64,000 bases of DNA, taken from Pseudoalteromonas sp. A601 (GTDB lineage: Bacteria > Pseudomonadota > Gammaproteobacteria > Enterobacterales > Alteromonadaceae). The notes below the pieces were generated by a model. That model was not told the DNA's origin, made no database searches, and saw nothing but the letters and a program-made list of their open reading frames with translations. Below, piece by piece: positions 1 through 9,816 of this stretch. A program made the translations under genes and the position numbers. The stretch's first letter is position 1. Each line of letters opens with the position of its first letter. The DNA is taken from the NCBI RefSeq assembly GCF_002165575.1, contig NZ_MXQF01000012.1:62001-126000 (forward strand), in the 5' to 3' direction.

Positions 1-263
1 TTCTCCTAAATCCTTAATATAATGCCCAGCTTTAGCCGGCGGCTATAAATAACAGAATCCTATGGCCTAGGCAAATTTATTTTTAATTAATTAGCTGTGG
101 TTAAATTATTTTTACTGCTTTAAAAGGTATCAGGCGGTAATTATGATTGCTTTTTAAGCACAGTGTGATTTTTTAACTGGCCTAGTTATATGGGCAAAAA
201 TATTTTTTACAACTTAATTTTTTATTTGTATTAATTTGATTGGTGGAATGGACGTTTCATTGA

Positions 264-983
264 TTAAGAAATAAAAATTACTTTTTCGTCCAAAGTTATT
301 TCTTTGGCCGAAATTTTTGCTTTGTAAGCCAACACTTCAACGCCCTTCGCAATCGCTTCTGTTAATAACTGGGCGTATTTTTCATCGATATGTTTTGCTG
401 CACTCACTTGGGTTATGCCCTCATGTAATACGGCAAATAGCAATACAGCACGATGGCCCTGCTCAACCATTTCAATTAATTCGCGAATATGTTTTTGCCC
501 ACGAAGGGTTTGTGCATCAGGAAAATATCCCTGTCCAGTTGTTGGCGAATCTTGACTTAATAAGGTGACGGATTTTACTTCCACGTAGCAATTAGGGCAG
601 CTGGTATCGCTGAGTAAAAAGTCAATTCGGCTATTTTCTTGGCCATATTTCACTTCACTTTGTAATTGCTGATAACCACTAAGCTCACTAATAATATTCG
701 TTTGAATAGCTTCTTCGACCACTTTGTTTGCCATTGCAGTATTAACACATATGAGGTGTTGAAACTGATTTTGCGTCAGCTCTAAAGAATGCGGATATTT
801 ACGCTTTGTATTATCGCTGGTTGAGTAAAATGCGTTGAACTGAGGCTCGGCGCAACCTGTCATTTTACCCGTGTTAGCGCAATGCGCAGTAAATTCAGTA
901 CCATCCACTAAGCGTAAGTCGGCTAAAAATCGTTTGTAGCGCTTAATTAATATGGCTTGTTGTAATGGCTTAGCAAATTTCAT
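264..983 (-). CDS. sfsA: SfsA family protein (sugar fermentation stimulation homolog)
   Basis: The 239-residue protein has the usual SfsA length and sequence, including the family regions around AHCANTGKM (near residue 33) and YVEVKSVTL (near residue 133). The second looks like a PD-(D/E)xK-type nuclease core (ExK). The E. coli protein was described as a DNA-binding factor that stimulates maltose genes, but its molecular role is uncertain. It is divergent from pepB across 80 bp. In many gammaproteobacteria dksA follows sfsA on the same strand; the window ends 263 bp downstream, so this cannot be checked here. Family is certain, function is not. Confidence 0.93.
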   Translation of the reverse strand: MKFAKPLQQAILIKRYKRFLADLRLVDGTEFTAHCANTGKMTGCAEPQFNAFYSTSDNTKRKYPHSLELTQNQFQHLICVNTAMANKVVEEAIQTNIISELSGYQQLQSEVKYGQENSRIDFLLSDTSCPNCYVEVKSVTLLSQDSPTTGQGYFPDAQTLRGQKHIRELIEMVEQGHRAVLLFAVLHEGITQVSAAKHIDEKYAQLLTEAIAKGVEVLAYKAKISAKEITLDEKVIFIS

Positions 984-1063
984 TATTTAGTCTCAATAAG
1001 TTGGGAAGTTGTGCCAGCTATAGTAGACTCAGTGCCACTAATTAGCGCAAAGAGTATTCTAAC

Positions 1064-2359
1064 ATGTCTGAAAAATTTGTTGTTCAATTAAGCGAACAAG
1101 CGGCTGCATCTCATTGGGGCGAAAATGCCACACTTTCATTTAATGAGCACGGTGCTACAGTCCACCTAGCCGAGCAAGAGACCTTAAAAAACGTGCAAAA
1201 AGCGGCGCGTACCATTGCCAATCAAGGTGTTAAAAATGTGGTTTTAGCTGGCGACTGCTGGTGTACTGAAACACAATGGGCATTTTATCAAGGCTTTGTT
1301 TCTCCTAAAACGTTAGCTGGCGTTGAGTTTGCAGAAAATGCAAAAACAGACAGCCAAGAGCTAAACTCATTATTACGTGCTGCCACTTGGGCGCGTGAAA
1401 TGATCAACGGCACAGCGGATGATATTTTCCCAGAAAGCCTTGCAGGTAAAGCGGCTGAATTTATTCAATCACTTGCGCCAGAGCATGTCAGCTACCAAAT
1501 TATTAAAGGCGATGCATTACTTGAGCAGCAATGGATTGGTATCCATGCTGTTGGCCGTGGAAGTGATCGCCCACCAGTATTATTAGCATTAGATTACAAC
1601 CCTACTGGGGATGATAATGCACCAGTAGATGCGGCTTTAGTTGGTAAAGGTATCACGTTTGACTCAGGTGGTTACTCAATTAAGTCAAGTGAAGGCATGT
1701 TGGGTATGAAATGCGATATGGGTGGTGCAGCGACTGTTACAGCTGGTTTAGCTTTAGCAATTAGCCGCGGTATCAACAAACGTATCAAGCTATTTTTATG
1801 TTGTGCGGAGAACATGATTTCGGGCCATGCATACAAACTAGGTGACATACTTACTTATAAAAATGGCACAACGGTTGAGATTGTAAATACCGATGCAGAA
1901 GGACGTTTAGTACTTGCCGATGGTCTTATGGCTGCAGGCGAAACAGGTGCACCGCTTATCATCAATGCCGCAACTCTAACTGGCGCAGCATTGGTTGCAG
2001 TTGGTCAAGAGTACAATGCCTTATTTGGTCTTGATAAAGAATTTGTGCGTGAAGTTGAAGGCTTTGCAGAGCAAGAAATGGAAGCCGGCTGGCCATTACC
2101 ACTTGAAAAGTGGCACCAACAAAATTGTCCATCGCCTTATGCTGATACTGCAAATAGCCGTGCGCAAAAAGGTGGCGGTTACGGTGGCGCATCAAATGCT
2201 GCGGGTTTCTTATCACGCTTTGTACCAAACGATGGTAAAGGCTGGGTGCATATTGATTTAGCTGCTGCGTTTAATATGGGTAGCACAGGCCAATGGGCTG
2301 CTGGCGCAACAACTGTTGGTATGCGCACCGTTGCACGTACTTTGCTTGAAAAAGCGTAA
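1064..2359 (+). CDS. pepB: Leucyl aminopeptidase, PepB type (M17)
   Basis: This is a 431-residue cytosolic zinc/manganese aminopeptidase of family M17, close in length to E. coli peptidase B (about 427). It removes N-terminal residues from peptides and works as a hexamer. The catalytic core is intact: KGITFDSGG supplies Lys195 and Asp200, and NTDAEGRL (Asp277, Glu279) is the family signature. The N-terminal domain is shorter than in PepA, which favours PepB. It is transcribed alone, divergent from sfsA, and ends before a strong bidirectional terminator. Confidence 0.95.
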   Translation: MSEKFVVQLSEQAAASHWGENATLSFNEHGATVHLAEQETLKNVQKAARTIANQGVKNVVLAGDCWCTETQWAFYQGFVSPKTLAGVEFAENAKTDSQELNSLLRAATWAREMINGTADDIFPESLAGKAAEFIQSLAPEHVSYQIIKGDALLEQQWIGIHAVGRGSDRPPVLLALDYNPTGDDNAPVDAALVGKGITFDSGGYSIKSSEGMLGMKCDMGGAATVTAGLALAISRGINKRIKLFLCCAENMISGHAYKLGDILTYKNGTTVEIVNTDAEGRLVLADGLMAAGETGAPLIINAATLTGAALVAVGQEYNALFGLDKEFVREVEGFAEQEMEAGWPLPLEKWHQQNCPSPYADTANSRAQKGGGYGGASNAAGFLSRFVPNDGKGWVHIDLAAAFNMGSTGQWAAGATTVGMRTVARTLLEKA

Positions 2360-2445
2360 AGTAAGCTAGTTTATAGAGTACTTTATTGATCAGGCTTTAT
2401 GTTGTTTATTAAATAAATTCAATATTCTAAGTTTGATTCAATAGT

Positions 2446-2471
2446 AAAAAGGCCGCAAATGCGGCCTTTTT
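2446..2471. terminator. Bidirectional intrinsic terminator
   Basis: A GGCCGC/GCGGCC stem with a four-base AAAT loop is flanked by A5 and T5, so it can end transcription both of pepB and of the converging DUF885 gene. Confidence 0.9.
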
Positions 2472-2493
2472 AGGTTTTAAAGTAAACGATTCT

Positions 2494-4323
2494 TTAAACT
2501 GATTTACTTGCTACCCATTGATCAACAAAGCTTTCAAGTACGTTAAGTGGCACAGCGCCATTTTTTAGTACTACGTCGTGGAATTGGCGAATATCAAACT
2601 TATCACCAAGTTTAACTTTTGCCGCTTCTCGTAGTTCTAAAATCTTTAACATACCCACTTTGTAAGCCGTTGCTTGTGAAGGCATTACAACGTGGCGTTC
2701 AACCATTTTAACGCCGTCAGACGTCGCGTTTGGTGTATTATTAACGTAGTAATCAATACCTTGTTGGCGAGTCCATTTCATTTCGTGGATACCTGTATCT
2801 ACTACTAAGCGACATGCACGCCATAGCTCCATTGATAAGCGACCAAAGTCAGAGTAAGGGTCTTCATAAAGGCCCATTTCTTTTGGTAGTAATTCAGAGT
2901 ATAAACCCCAGCCTTCGATGTAGGCTGTGTAGCCACCGAATTTACGGAATTTAGGCACACCCTCAAGCTCTTGCGAAATCGCAATTTGCATATGGTGACC
3001 CGGAATACCTTCATGATAAGCTAATGCTTCCATTTGGTACGTTGGCATTGCTTCCATGTCGTAAAGGTTGGCATAATAAATACCAGGGCGTGAGCCATCT
3101 GGCGCAGGTTGTTGGTAAAATGCTTTACCAGCGGCTTTCTCACGGAAGGCTTCAACAGCTTTCACTTTTAGATCTGCCTTTGGCTTAACAATGAATAGCT
3201 CATCTAAGCGAGACTTCATGTTATCAATAAGGCCTGTGGCTTCATCAAGGTAGCGTTGCTTACCTTGTGCTGTATTTGGGTAATAAAACTGTTTGTCAGT
3301 TTTCATAAACTGCATGAAGGCTTTTAAGTCGCCCTCAAAGCCAACTTTATTTTTGATTTCACGCATTTCATCATGAATGCGTGATACTTCAGCTAAACCT
3401 ATGGTGTGAATTTCTTTTGCCGTTAGGTCTGTGGTTGTAGTACGGGCTAACGCATTGTTATAAAAAGCTTCGCCATCAGGAAATTTCCATGCACCGTCAC
3501 GATCATCTGCGCGTTTTTCAAGCTGAGCAAGGTAATTGATTAGCTTAGAGTAAGATGGTTTTACAGCGGCTTTGAGTGCTTTTTCAGCATCACTGATCAA
3601 AGCGTCTTTATCGGCTTGATCTATTTCTAATGCTGTTACTTTACGTTTGAAATCAGCGAGTAATGTTGAATCTTCACCTTTTTCAAATGGCGCACCAATA
3701 ATGATGTTTTGGCTAGAGTCAATGACGTGAGGGAATACGAACTTAGGCGCAATAATGCCTTTATCTGCACGTGTTTCTAGATCTTTGATAAGTTGGTCGA
3801 TGACTGTAGTTACACCATTAAGACGCGAGATATATGCTTTAGCATCTGCAACATCAGCAATTTGGTGTTGGTTAATTAAAAATGCAGGGATCATTGAATG
3901 AACACCAAACATTTGGTTTACAGGGTAGTTATGGTAACGCCATTTAAAGTCTGCAATCGTGTTTTCAAGATCTTGCTTTTTAAGGTCGTAACTTACTTTG
4001 GTACTTTCATCAAGTAAGTCACGGTTAATTGCATTGAGTGCTACTAGGTCGTCTTTAGTTTGCTGTAAGTCTTCAAGAGCGCGCTCTTCGCTGCCATCAT
4101 CCCACTTATCGTAATCTTTTTTGATACCCATATAAGTTTGGTAAACCGGGCTGCTCATCACATCACGGTTAAAGGTATCTTCAAAAAAAGCATTGGCTTT
4201 GTCGATTTCACTCTGTACAGGTTGTGCTTGTACGCTTGGAGTAGTTTGTTGCTCAGGCGTTTGCTGGCAGCCACCTAGCAGTGCAATACTCACTGCGGCA
4301 GCGATAAAGGTAAGTTTACGCAT
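2494..4323 (-). CDS. DUF885 family lipoprotein (putative metallopeptidase)
   Basis: The protein is about 609 residues from the start chosen here. An ATG nine codons further upstream is also open, but the inner ATG directly begins a lipoprotein signal (MRKL, hydrophobic run, LLGGC box) and follows an AAAGGG ribosome site. It should be exported and lipid-anchored. The C-terminal half has YHEGIPGHH, the HExxxGHH-type motif of DUF885 proteins, which are annotated as M32/M3-like zinc carboxypeptidases. The substrate is unknown. It stands alone and converges on pepB. Family assignment is firm; peptidase activity is inferred from the motif. Confidence 0.88.
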   Translation of the reverse strand: MRKLTFIAAAVSIALLGGCQQTPEQQTTPSVQAQPVQSEIDKANAFFEDTFNRDVMSSPVYQTYMGIKKDYDKWDDGSEERALEDLQQTKDDLVALNAINRDLLDESTKVSYDLKKQDLENTIADFKWRYHNYPVNQMFGVHSMIPAFLINQHQIADVADAKAYISRLNGVTTVIDQLIKDLETRADKGIIAPKFVFPHVIDSSQNIIIGAPFEKGEDSTLLADFKRKVTALEIDQADKDALISDAEKALKAAVKPSYSKLINYLAQLEKRADDRDGAWKFPDGEAFYNNALARTTTTDLTAKEIHTIGLAEVSRIHDEMREIKNKVGFEGDLKAFMQFMKTDKQFYYPNTAQGKQRYLDEATGLIDNMKSRLDELFIVKPKADLKVKAVEAFREKAAGKAFYQQPAPDGSRPGIYYANLYDMEAMPTYQMEALAYHEGIPGHHMQIAISQELEGVPKFRKFGGYTAYIEGWGLYSELLPKEMGLYEDPYSDFGRLSMELWRACRLVVDTGIHEMKWTRQQGIDYYVNNTPNATSDGVKMVERHVVMPSQATAYKVGMLKILELREAAKVKLGDKFDIRQFHDVVLKNGAVPLNVLESFVDQWVASKSV

Positions 4324-4404
4324 GTTTTCCCTTTTGTTGTTAGAAACCAATAAAGGTTATAAATTAATTATTATTAGTGAGTAGTCACAAGAAATTACTT
4401 ATAA

Positions 4405-5541
4405 CTATACAAATAATTCTAGCAGGTCATTCAAAAAACGATGACCTTTTTGGCTTACTTGCCAATGGCTATCCCTATCAATTAGTAAGCCTGTATTTAT
4501 CGCTTTATTCAAGGCTTCAGATTGGCTCTGCAGCGATAAATTTGTAAGTGCAGGTAAATCACTTTTTGGGCAAGCTTCAAATAGACGAAAACGATTCATA
4601 TAAAACTCAAATGGTAAATCGTCTTGCTCTACAGGCCATTGCTTAAATAAATACGGTTTAGCCAAATCCATATACCCGCGAGGATGCTTTACTTTTTCGG
4701 TGCGAGTAATTACTCCTGTTTTTGCATCAGTGACCTTACCATGCGCCCCACAACCAATGCCTAAATAGTCGCCAAACCGCCAATAATTCAAGTTATGTTG
4801 ACATTGAAAGCCCGGCTTTGCATAACCTGAAATTTCATATTGCTGGTAACCTGCTTGAGCGAGCAATGCCTGACCTTGCTCTTGAATATCCCACAAAGTG
4901 TCGTCGGGTGGCAGTGTTGGGGGCTTTGAGGCAAATTTAGTATTGGCTTCAATGGTGAGTTGATACCAAGATATATGAGGCGGGTTTAACGCAATGACTT
5001 TTTTTAAGTCACTGAGGGCATCCTCAACAGATTGCCCGGGCAACCCATGCATTAAATCGAGATTAAAGCTGTTTAAACCGGCTTCGTGAGCTTGCTCTGC
5101 TGCATAAGTGGCTTCATCAGAGCCATGAATACGGCCTAGAGCTTTTAGCTTATCATTTTGCATGCTTTGCACGCCAATTGATATTCGATTAATACCCGCG
5201 GCGACATATTCTTTAAAGCGCCCAGTTTCTACCGTACCAGGGTTAGCTTCTAACGTGATTTCACAGTTATCAGATAAGCCAATGAGAGAATCAACGGCGT
5301 TTAAAAGACGGACATAGGCGTCACCAGTTAATAAACTTGGGGTGCCACCACCAATAAAGATCGAATGAATTTTTCGTCCTTGTACAAGGTGTAAATCAGC
5401 TTTTAAATCATCAATTAAATGTTGAACGTATTCTTTTTCAGGAATATCGCCTTTTTGCCCATGACTATTAAAGTCACAATAAGGGCATTTTTGCACGCAC
5501 CAAGGTACGTGTACATATAAACTTAAAGGGGGTAATTTCAC
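4405..5541 (-). CDS. hemW: Heme chaperone HemW (radical SAM)
   Basis: The 378-residue protein carries the radical SAM cluster motif CVQKCPYC (CxxxCxxC, from residue 15) directly after the N-terminal YVHVPWC, plus the GGGTPS and ITLEANPGT segments of the HemN/HemW family. It lacks the N-terminal extension of true coproporphyrinogen oxidase HemN, so HemW, which binds and delivers heme, is the better call. It overlaps rdgB by 4 bp (ATGA), the same order as in E. coli, which implies translational coupling. Confidence 0.93.
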   Translation of the reverse strand: MKLPPLSLYVHVPWCVQKCPYCDFNSHGQKGDIPEKEYVQHLIDDLKADLHLVQGRKIHSIFIGGGTPSLLTGDAYVRLLNAVDSLIGLSDNCEITLEANPGTVETGRFKEYVAAGINRISIGVQSMQNDKLKALGRIHGSDEATYAAEQAHEAGLNSFNLDLMHGLPGQSVEDALSDLKKVIALNPPHISWYQLTIEANTKFASKPPTLPPDDTLWDIQEQGQALLAQAGYQQYEISGYAKPGFQCQHNLNYWRFGDYLGIGCGAHGKVTDAKTGVITRTEKVKHPRGYMDLAKPYLFKQWPVEQDDLPFEFYMNRFRLFEACPKSDLPALTNLSLQSQSEALNKAINTGLLIDRDSHWQVSQKGHRFLNDLLELFV

Positions 5542-6137
5542 AGGCCGCCTTTAAGCTTAAGCTCTGCTAATAAGGCTTTTAATGCTTGGCCTCGATGGCT
5601 AATGGCATTTTTTTGCTCTTTACTAAGCAGGGCACTGGTGCAATTAAGTTCTGGTACATAAAATATAGGGTCATAACCAAAGCCACCTTGGCCGTCTTGG
5701 CTTTGGGTAATTTTCCCTTCCCAACTGGCACTACAAATTAGTGGGGTAGGGTCATTGGCGTGGCGCATTAGTACCAATACACACCAAAAGCGAGCACTGC
5801 GAGTTGGGTTATCGCCTAGTTCAATTAATAGCTTATCTATGTTGTCTTGATCGCTTGCATCAGCGCCTGCATAGCGAGCCGAATAAACTCCTGGTGCGCC
5901 ATTGAGGCCATCGACCTCTAAGCCTGAGTCATCCGCAATGGCAGGGTGCCCTGTTATTTTTGCTGCATGTCGAGCTTTAATAATTGCATTTTCTACGAAC
6001 GTAGTGCCTGTCTCTGGTACTTCTGGGACGTTAAAATTGCTTTGTGGTAACACTTCTATTTCAAGGGAGCTTAGCATCTTTGCTAATTCAGTTACCTTTC
6101 CTTGGTTACCCGTGGCTAAAACTAAGGTTTTTTTCAT
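5538..6137 (-). CDS. rdgB: XTP/dITP pyrophosphatase RdgB
   Basis: This 199-residue house-cleaning enzyme hydrolyses deaminated purine triphosphates (dITP, XTP) to monophosphates and keeps them out of DNA and RNA. The N-terminal [12 protein letters not shown], the central [11 protein letters not shown] (metal and substrate site) and the C-terminal SHRGQAL are diagnostic of the Ham1/RdgB family. It lies 3 bp from the DUF4426 gene and overlaps hemW, so the three are probably one transcript. Confidence 0.95.
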   Translation of the reverse strand: MKKTLVLATGNQGKVTELAKMLSSLEIEVLPQSNFNVPEVPETGTTFVENAIIKARHAAKITGHPAIADDSGLEVDGLNGAPGVYSARYAGADASDQDNIDKLLIELGDNPTRSARFWCVLVLMRHANDPTPLICSASWEGKITQSQDGQGGFGYDPIFYVPELNCTSALLSKEQKNAISHRGQALKALLAELKLKGGL

Positions 6138-6140
6138 GAT

Positions 6141-6584
6141 TTAATCTACGTAAAATTTTTGTTGGAACTGCAATTTTTGAAATTGATTGTTTTGTTTAAT
6201 TTCGATATCAAATCGTAAAATTTCCTCGTTGGTAAATTTTACTTGAGCAAGGTAGTAAATAGAATCGCCTTCAATCACTTCTTTAAATTCTAAAGCTTGT
6301 TTATTGCCTAATAAGTTTTTTGCAGTTCCTGTAAGTGATGCTGTTTGCGCTGTATTATCGGCATCGTTTTTTAAAATCGAAATATTAACAATGCCTTTAT
6401 AGTTACTGCGCTCAAGGCCATAGGCTTGTGCAATCTTGGGCTGAACAAACGTTGATGGAAAGGCAATATAGTGAACTTGCCACGGGCCAAGCTCTTTATA
6501 CTGCGCACCTTGCATTTGCTCACTGTGGGCACTAAAGGTAATTCCTGCTAATGCGAAAAATAAGATACTTGCTAGTTTTTTCAT
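6141..6584 (-). CDS. DUF4426 domain periplasmic protein
   Basis: The 147-residue protein starts with a signal peptide (MKKLASILFFALAGITFSAHS) that predicts export. The rest is a single small beta-rich DUF4426 domain with the family's YIAFPSTF and IVNISIL segments. DUF4426 genes commonly occupy this place beside rdgB and yggT in Alteromonadales and vibrios; the function is unknown. It is separated from yggT by a terminator hairpin, so it probably has its own promoter and leads the rdgB-hemW transcript. Confidence 0.85.
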   Translation of the reverse strand: MKKLASILFFALAGITFSAHSEQMQGAQYKELGPWQVHYIAFPSTFVQPKIAQAYGLERSNYKGIVNISILKNDADNTAQTASLTGTAKNLLGNKQALEFKEVIEGDSIYYLAQVKFTNEEILRFDIEIKQNNQFQKLQFQQKFYVD

Positions 6585-6601
6585 AAAAGACTCATAATAA
6601 A

Positions 6602-6621
6602 AGAGGCCTATTTAGGCCTCT
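6602..6621 (-). terminator. Intrinsic terminator behind yggT
   Basis: AGAGGCC/GGCCTCT form a 7-bp stem with a 6-nt loop. Read on the minus strand it is followed by TTTTATT, so it should end the yggS-proC-yggT transcript. Confidence 0.75.
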
Positions 6622-6635
6622 GAGAAAGGGAGTGT

Positions 6636-7169
6636 TTAGCCGATTAAATCCATAAACAGGATTTGTGCAAATTGCAGTGCGATAATCAATACTAAAATTG
6701 ATAAATCAAAGCCACCTAAAGGCGGTAAAACCTTGCGGATGGGCTTAAGCATAGGCTCTGTCAGCTGGTGGAATACAGCTTCAATGGGGTTGTAACCTTG
6801 GCTTACCCAACTTAATAAAGCGCGGATGATAAGTACCCAAAACAATAAATTTAAGCCCTCTTTTATCACTGTAATAAAGGCAGAAACAAACACGGTTTGC
6901 GCAGACCAACCACCATAAAACATAAGCATCAAGGTCGAGATTTTTGCAATTGCAACAATGAATGCCAATAACAGAGAGGCGAGGTCAAGCCCACCAAAAC
7001 CGGGAATAATTTTACGTAGTGGGTTTACAGCAAATGAAGTTGCTTTAACCACAAACTGGCTCAATGGATTGTAAAAGTCAGCTTTGGCTGCTTGCAGCCA
7101 AAAGCGTAGTAAAACCACCATTAAAAATAGATCAAATACAATCCCGACTAAAAATTGCATGGCATTCAT
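6636..7169 (-). CDS. yggT: YggT family integral membrane protein
   Basis: The 177-residue protein contains two tandem YGGT domains, each with two hydrophobic helices and a conserved segment (NPLRKIIPGFGGLDLASL and KPIRKVLPPLGGFDLSIL). YggT proteins sit in the inner membrane and have been linked to osmotic tolerance and division or pilus-related clusters, but no molecular activity is settled. The order yggS-proC-yggT is the conserved one; the gap to proC is 33 bp. Confidence 0.9.
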   Translation of the reverse strand: MNAMQFLVGIVFDLFLMVVLLRFWLQAAKADFYNPLSQFVVKATSFAVNPLRKIIPGFGGLDLASLLLAFIVAIAKISTLMLMFYGGWSAQTVFVSAFITVIKEGLNLLFWVLIIRALLSWVSQGYNPIEAVFHQLTEPMLKPIRKVLPPLGGFDLSILVLIIALQFAQILFMDLIG

Positions 7170-7202
7170 AATTTACCTCGAAAAATAAGCATATCAGCTT
7201 AG

Positions 7203-8024
7203 TTAAAGTTCTTGTTCCATTTGCTCGGCACGGGCAATACACGCATCCATTGCATCAGCAACAGTAGCTGTTAAGCCTTGTGCTTTTAAATGTTCGACTG
7301 CAGCATGCGTTGTTCCACCTTTAGATGTTACATTGGCACGTAATTGAGAAATACTAATGTCAGGCTGTGATAGTGCCATCTCTGCAGCACCTAATGCGGT
7401 TTGCTGTACTAAGCGACGAGCATCTTCATCATTAAAGCCCAGTGCTTTGGCTTTCTCTTCGATGGCTTCCATAAATAAGAAGAAATAAGCAGGTGATGAA
7501 CCTGTAACAGCAATCACGTCATTGATTTGAGACTCTTGCTCAACCCATACTGCAATACCGGTTGATTCAAATACTTGTTGTACAAAGACGTGTTCATCAG
7601 CGGTCTCACCGTCGCCAAAGAGACCCGATACACCACGACCAAGCAACGATGGGGTGTTCGGCATACAACGGACCATTTTTACGTTTTGCCCTAACATCTC
7701 ACGAAGGCGTTTAACGGTCAGGCCTGCAGCCACAGAAATAAAGAGTTTATCACTAAAATCGATGCCTGAATCTTGGAATGATTGGCATAAATCACCCATC
7801 ATTTGCGGTTTAACGGATAACACAATCACATCGGCATCACGCAGTGCTGCGTTATTATCTGAGGTGGTATTCACCCCGAAGTCCGCTGCTACCTTAGTAA
7901 GTTTTTCTTGATTGCGGTTAGTGGCAATAATATTTGATGCCTTAAACCCATTTTTTACCATGCCACCAATAATGGCGTAGCTCATGTTACCTGTGCCTAT
8001 GAATGCAATTGTTTTATCTGACAT
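7203..8024 (-). CDS. proC: Pyrroline-5-carboxylate reductase
   Basis: This 273-residue NAD(P)H-dependent enzyme makes the last step of proline synthesis. The N-terminal Rossmann motif FIGTGNMSYAIIGG, the SVKPQMM segment and the C-terminal TSKGGTTHAAVE signature are all present at normal family length. The 15-bp gap to yggS indicates one operon with yggS and yggT. Confidence 0.95.
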   Translation of the reverse strand: MSDKTIAFIGTGNMSYAIIGGMVKNGFKASNIIATNRNQEKLTKVAADFGVNTTSDNNAALRDADVIVLSVKPQMMGDLCQSFQDSGIDFSDKLFISVAAGLTVKRLREMLGQNVKMVRCMPNTPSLLGRGVSGLFGDGETADEHVFVQQVFESTGIAVWVEQESQINDVIAVTGSSPAYFFLFMEAIEEKAKALGFNDEDARRLVQQTALGAAEMALSQPDISISQLRANVTSKGGTTHAAVEHLKAQGLTATVADAMDACIARAEQMEQEL

Positions 8025-8039
8025 ATCTTAGTTATCACC

Positions 8040-8726
8040 TTAGCTTCGTTGGCCAAAAATATCCGTGCCGATGCGTACCATGGTGGAGCCTGCAGCAATG
8101 GCTGCTTCTACATCACCACTCATCCCCATCGACAGGGTGTCTATTTGAGGATATTGGGACTTAAGTCTATCAAAGCAAGCACGTAATTGCTCAAAATATT
8201 GCATTTGTTGCTGCGTATTGTCGGTTTTTGCTGGGATAGTCATCAGCCCACGTAAGATCAGGTTAGGACAATCATCGACAAATTGCGCCAGTGCAGGGAG
8301 TGCATCCGGGTGGCAGCCTGACTTAGCTTCTTCTAGGCTGATATTAACTTGAATCAACACATTAAGCGGGTCTTTATTACTTGGACGCTGATTATTTAAG
8401 CGCTTGGCTATTTTTTCACGATCGATACTTTGCACCCAGTCAAAGTGACTTGCCACTAAAGCGGTTTTGTTTGATTGAATTGGGCCAATAAAATGCCAAA
8501 CAATATCGCTATAATCTGCAAGTTGGGTTACTTTATCTACAGCTTCTTGAACGTAGGACTCACCAAATTCTCGGTGGCCTTGTTGATAAGCCGCTAAAAT
8601 AAAGTCAGCAGGTTTTGTTTTAGAGACTGCAAGTAAGCAAATATCTTGCTCTTTGCGGTTATTTTTTTTTGCCGCTAATGCAATTCTAGCGTAGGCGGAT
8701 TTAAGTCGTTCTGCTATTGTAACCAT
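8040..8726 (-). CDS. yggS: YggS family PLP homeostasis protein
   Basis: This single-domain PLP-binding TIM-barrel protein maintains pyridoxal phosphate balance and has no known catalytic reaction. LLAVSKTKP contains the PLP lysine; FGESYVQE, WHFIGPIQSNK and LSMGMSGD are family signatures. The reading frame stays open to an ATG at 8753 that almost abuts the pilT start, but alignment with E. coli YggS fits the ATG at 8726 (about 228 residues), chosen here. It is divergent from pilT, so the promoters must overlap coding or start sequence. Confidence 0.93.
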   Translation of the reverse strand: MVTIAERLKSAYARIALAAKKNNRKEQDICLLAVSKTKPADFILAAYQQGHREFGESYVQEAVDKVTQLADYSDIVWHFIGPIQSNKTALVASHFDWVQSIDREKIAKRLNNQRPSNKDPLNVLIQVNISLEEAKSGCHPDALPALAQFVDDCPNLILRGLMTIPAKTDNTQQQMQYFEQLRACFDRLKSQYPQIDTLSMGMSGDVEAAIAAGSTMVRIGTDIFGQRS

Positions 8727-8755
8727 ATAATTATCAGTTAGTTGTGGAGTCATAA

Positions 8756-9796
8756 ATGGATATTACCGAATTATTAGCCTTTAGTGTGCAGCATAAAGCA
8801 TCCGATTTACACTTATCATCAGGGGTTGCTCCGATGATCCGAGTTGATGGCGATGTGCGTCGAATTAATATTCCAGCTCTGGAAGACAAAGATGTAAACA
8901 GCTTAGTCTACGATATTATGAACGATAATCAACGTAAGGACTACGAGCAAAACCTAGAAGTGGATTTTTCCTTTGAAGTGCCAAATCTTGCTCGTTTTCG
9001 TGTGAATGCATTTAATTCTAACCGTGGACCCGCTGCGGTATTTCGTACTATCCCAAGTGAAGTGCTTACACTGGATGATTTAGGCGCACCTGATATTTTC
9101 AAAACGATTTCTGATAATCCTCGGGGCTTAGTGTTAGTGACTGGGCCGACAGGCTCGGGTAAATCAACAACTTTGGCGGCGATGGTCGATTATATTAACC
9201 AAAATAAACATCACCATATTTTAACCATCGAAGATCCTATCGAATTTGTTCATGACAATAAACTGTCACTCATTAACCAGCGTGAAGTTCATCGCGATAC
9301 CCACAGTTTCTCCAATGCATTACGTAGTGCATTACGCGAAGACCCCGATGTTATTTTGGTCGGTGAGCTTCGTGATTTGGAAACCATTCGTCTTGCTATG
9401 ACGGCGGCTGAAACAGGGCACTTAGTTTTTGGTACACTGCACACCACCTCGGCACCTAAAACCATTGACCGTATTATTGATGTGTTCCCAGGTGAAGAAA
9501 AAGACATGGTACGTTCAATGCTCTCTGAATCACTGCGTGCGGTTATTTCGCAAACATTGTTGAAAAAAGTTGGCGGTGGGCGAGTTGCAGCCCACGAAAT
9601 TATGATTGGCGTCCCTGCTATTCGTAACTTAATTCGTGAAGATAAAATTGCGCAAATGTATTCATCTATTCAAACGGGTTCGTCTCATGGCATGCAAACG
9701 ATGGATCAATGTTTGATTAATTTAGTGAATCACGGTGTGGTTTCTAACGCAGAAGCACGCGCTAAAGCGCAAGATAAAACTAATTTTGGCGGCTAG
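8756..9796 (+). CDS. pilT: Type IV pilus retraction ATPase PilT
   Basis: The 346-residue hexameric ATPase powers pilus retraction and twitching. It has Walker A GPTGSGKST, the Asp box around ILTIEDPIEFVH, the Walker B region VILVGELRD, the His box HLVFGTLHTTSA and the C-terminal AIRNLIRE motif typical of PilT. A GGAG ribosome site lies 7 nt before the ATG. pilU follows after 20 bp. Confidence 0.97.
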   Translation: MDITELLAFSVQHKASDLHLSSGVAPMIRVDGDVRRINIPALEDKDVNSLVYDIMNDNQRKDYEQNLEVDFSFEVPNLARFRVNAFNSNRGPAAVFRTIPSEVLTLDDLGAPDIFKTISDNPRGLVLVTGPTGSGKSTTLAAMVDYINQNKHHHILTIEDPIEFVHDNKLSLINQREVHRDTHSFSNALRSALREDPDVILVGELRDLETIRLAMTAAETGHLVFGTLHTTSAPKTIDRIIDVFPGEEKDMVRSMLSESLRAVISQTLLKKVGGGRVAAHEIMIGVPAIRNLIREDKIAQMYSSIQTGSSHGMQTMDQCLINLVNHGVVSNAEARAKAQDKTNFGG

Positions 9797-9816
9797 ACCG
9801 AAGGATAAGAAATATA

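Noticed and set aside
1..263. Possible RNA or regulatory element at the left edge
   Set aside because: Only a short TAGCC/GGCTA hairpin and two GGCCTAG copies are visible; nothing more specific can be supported.
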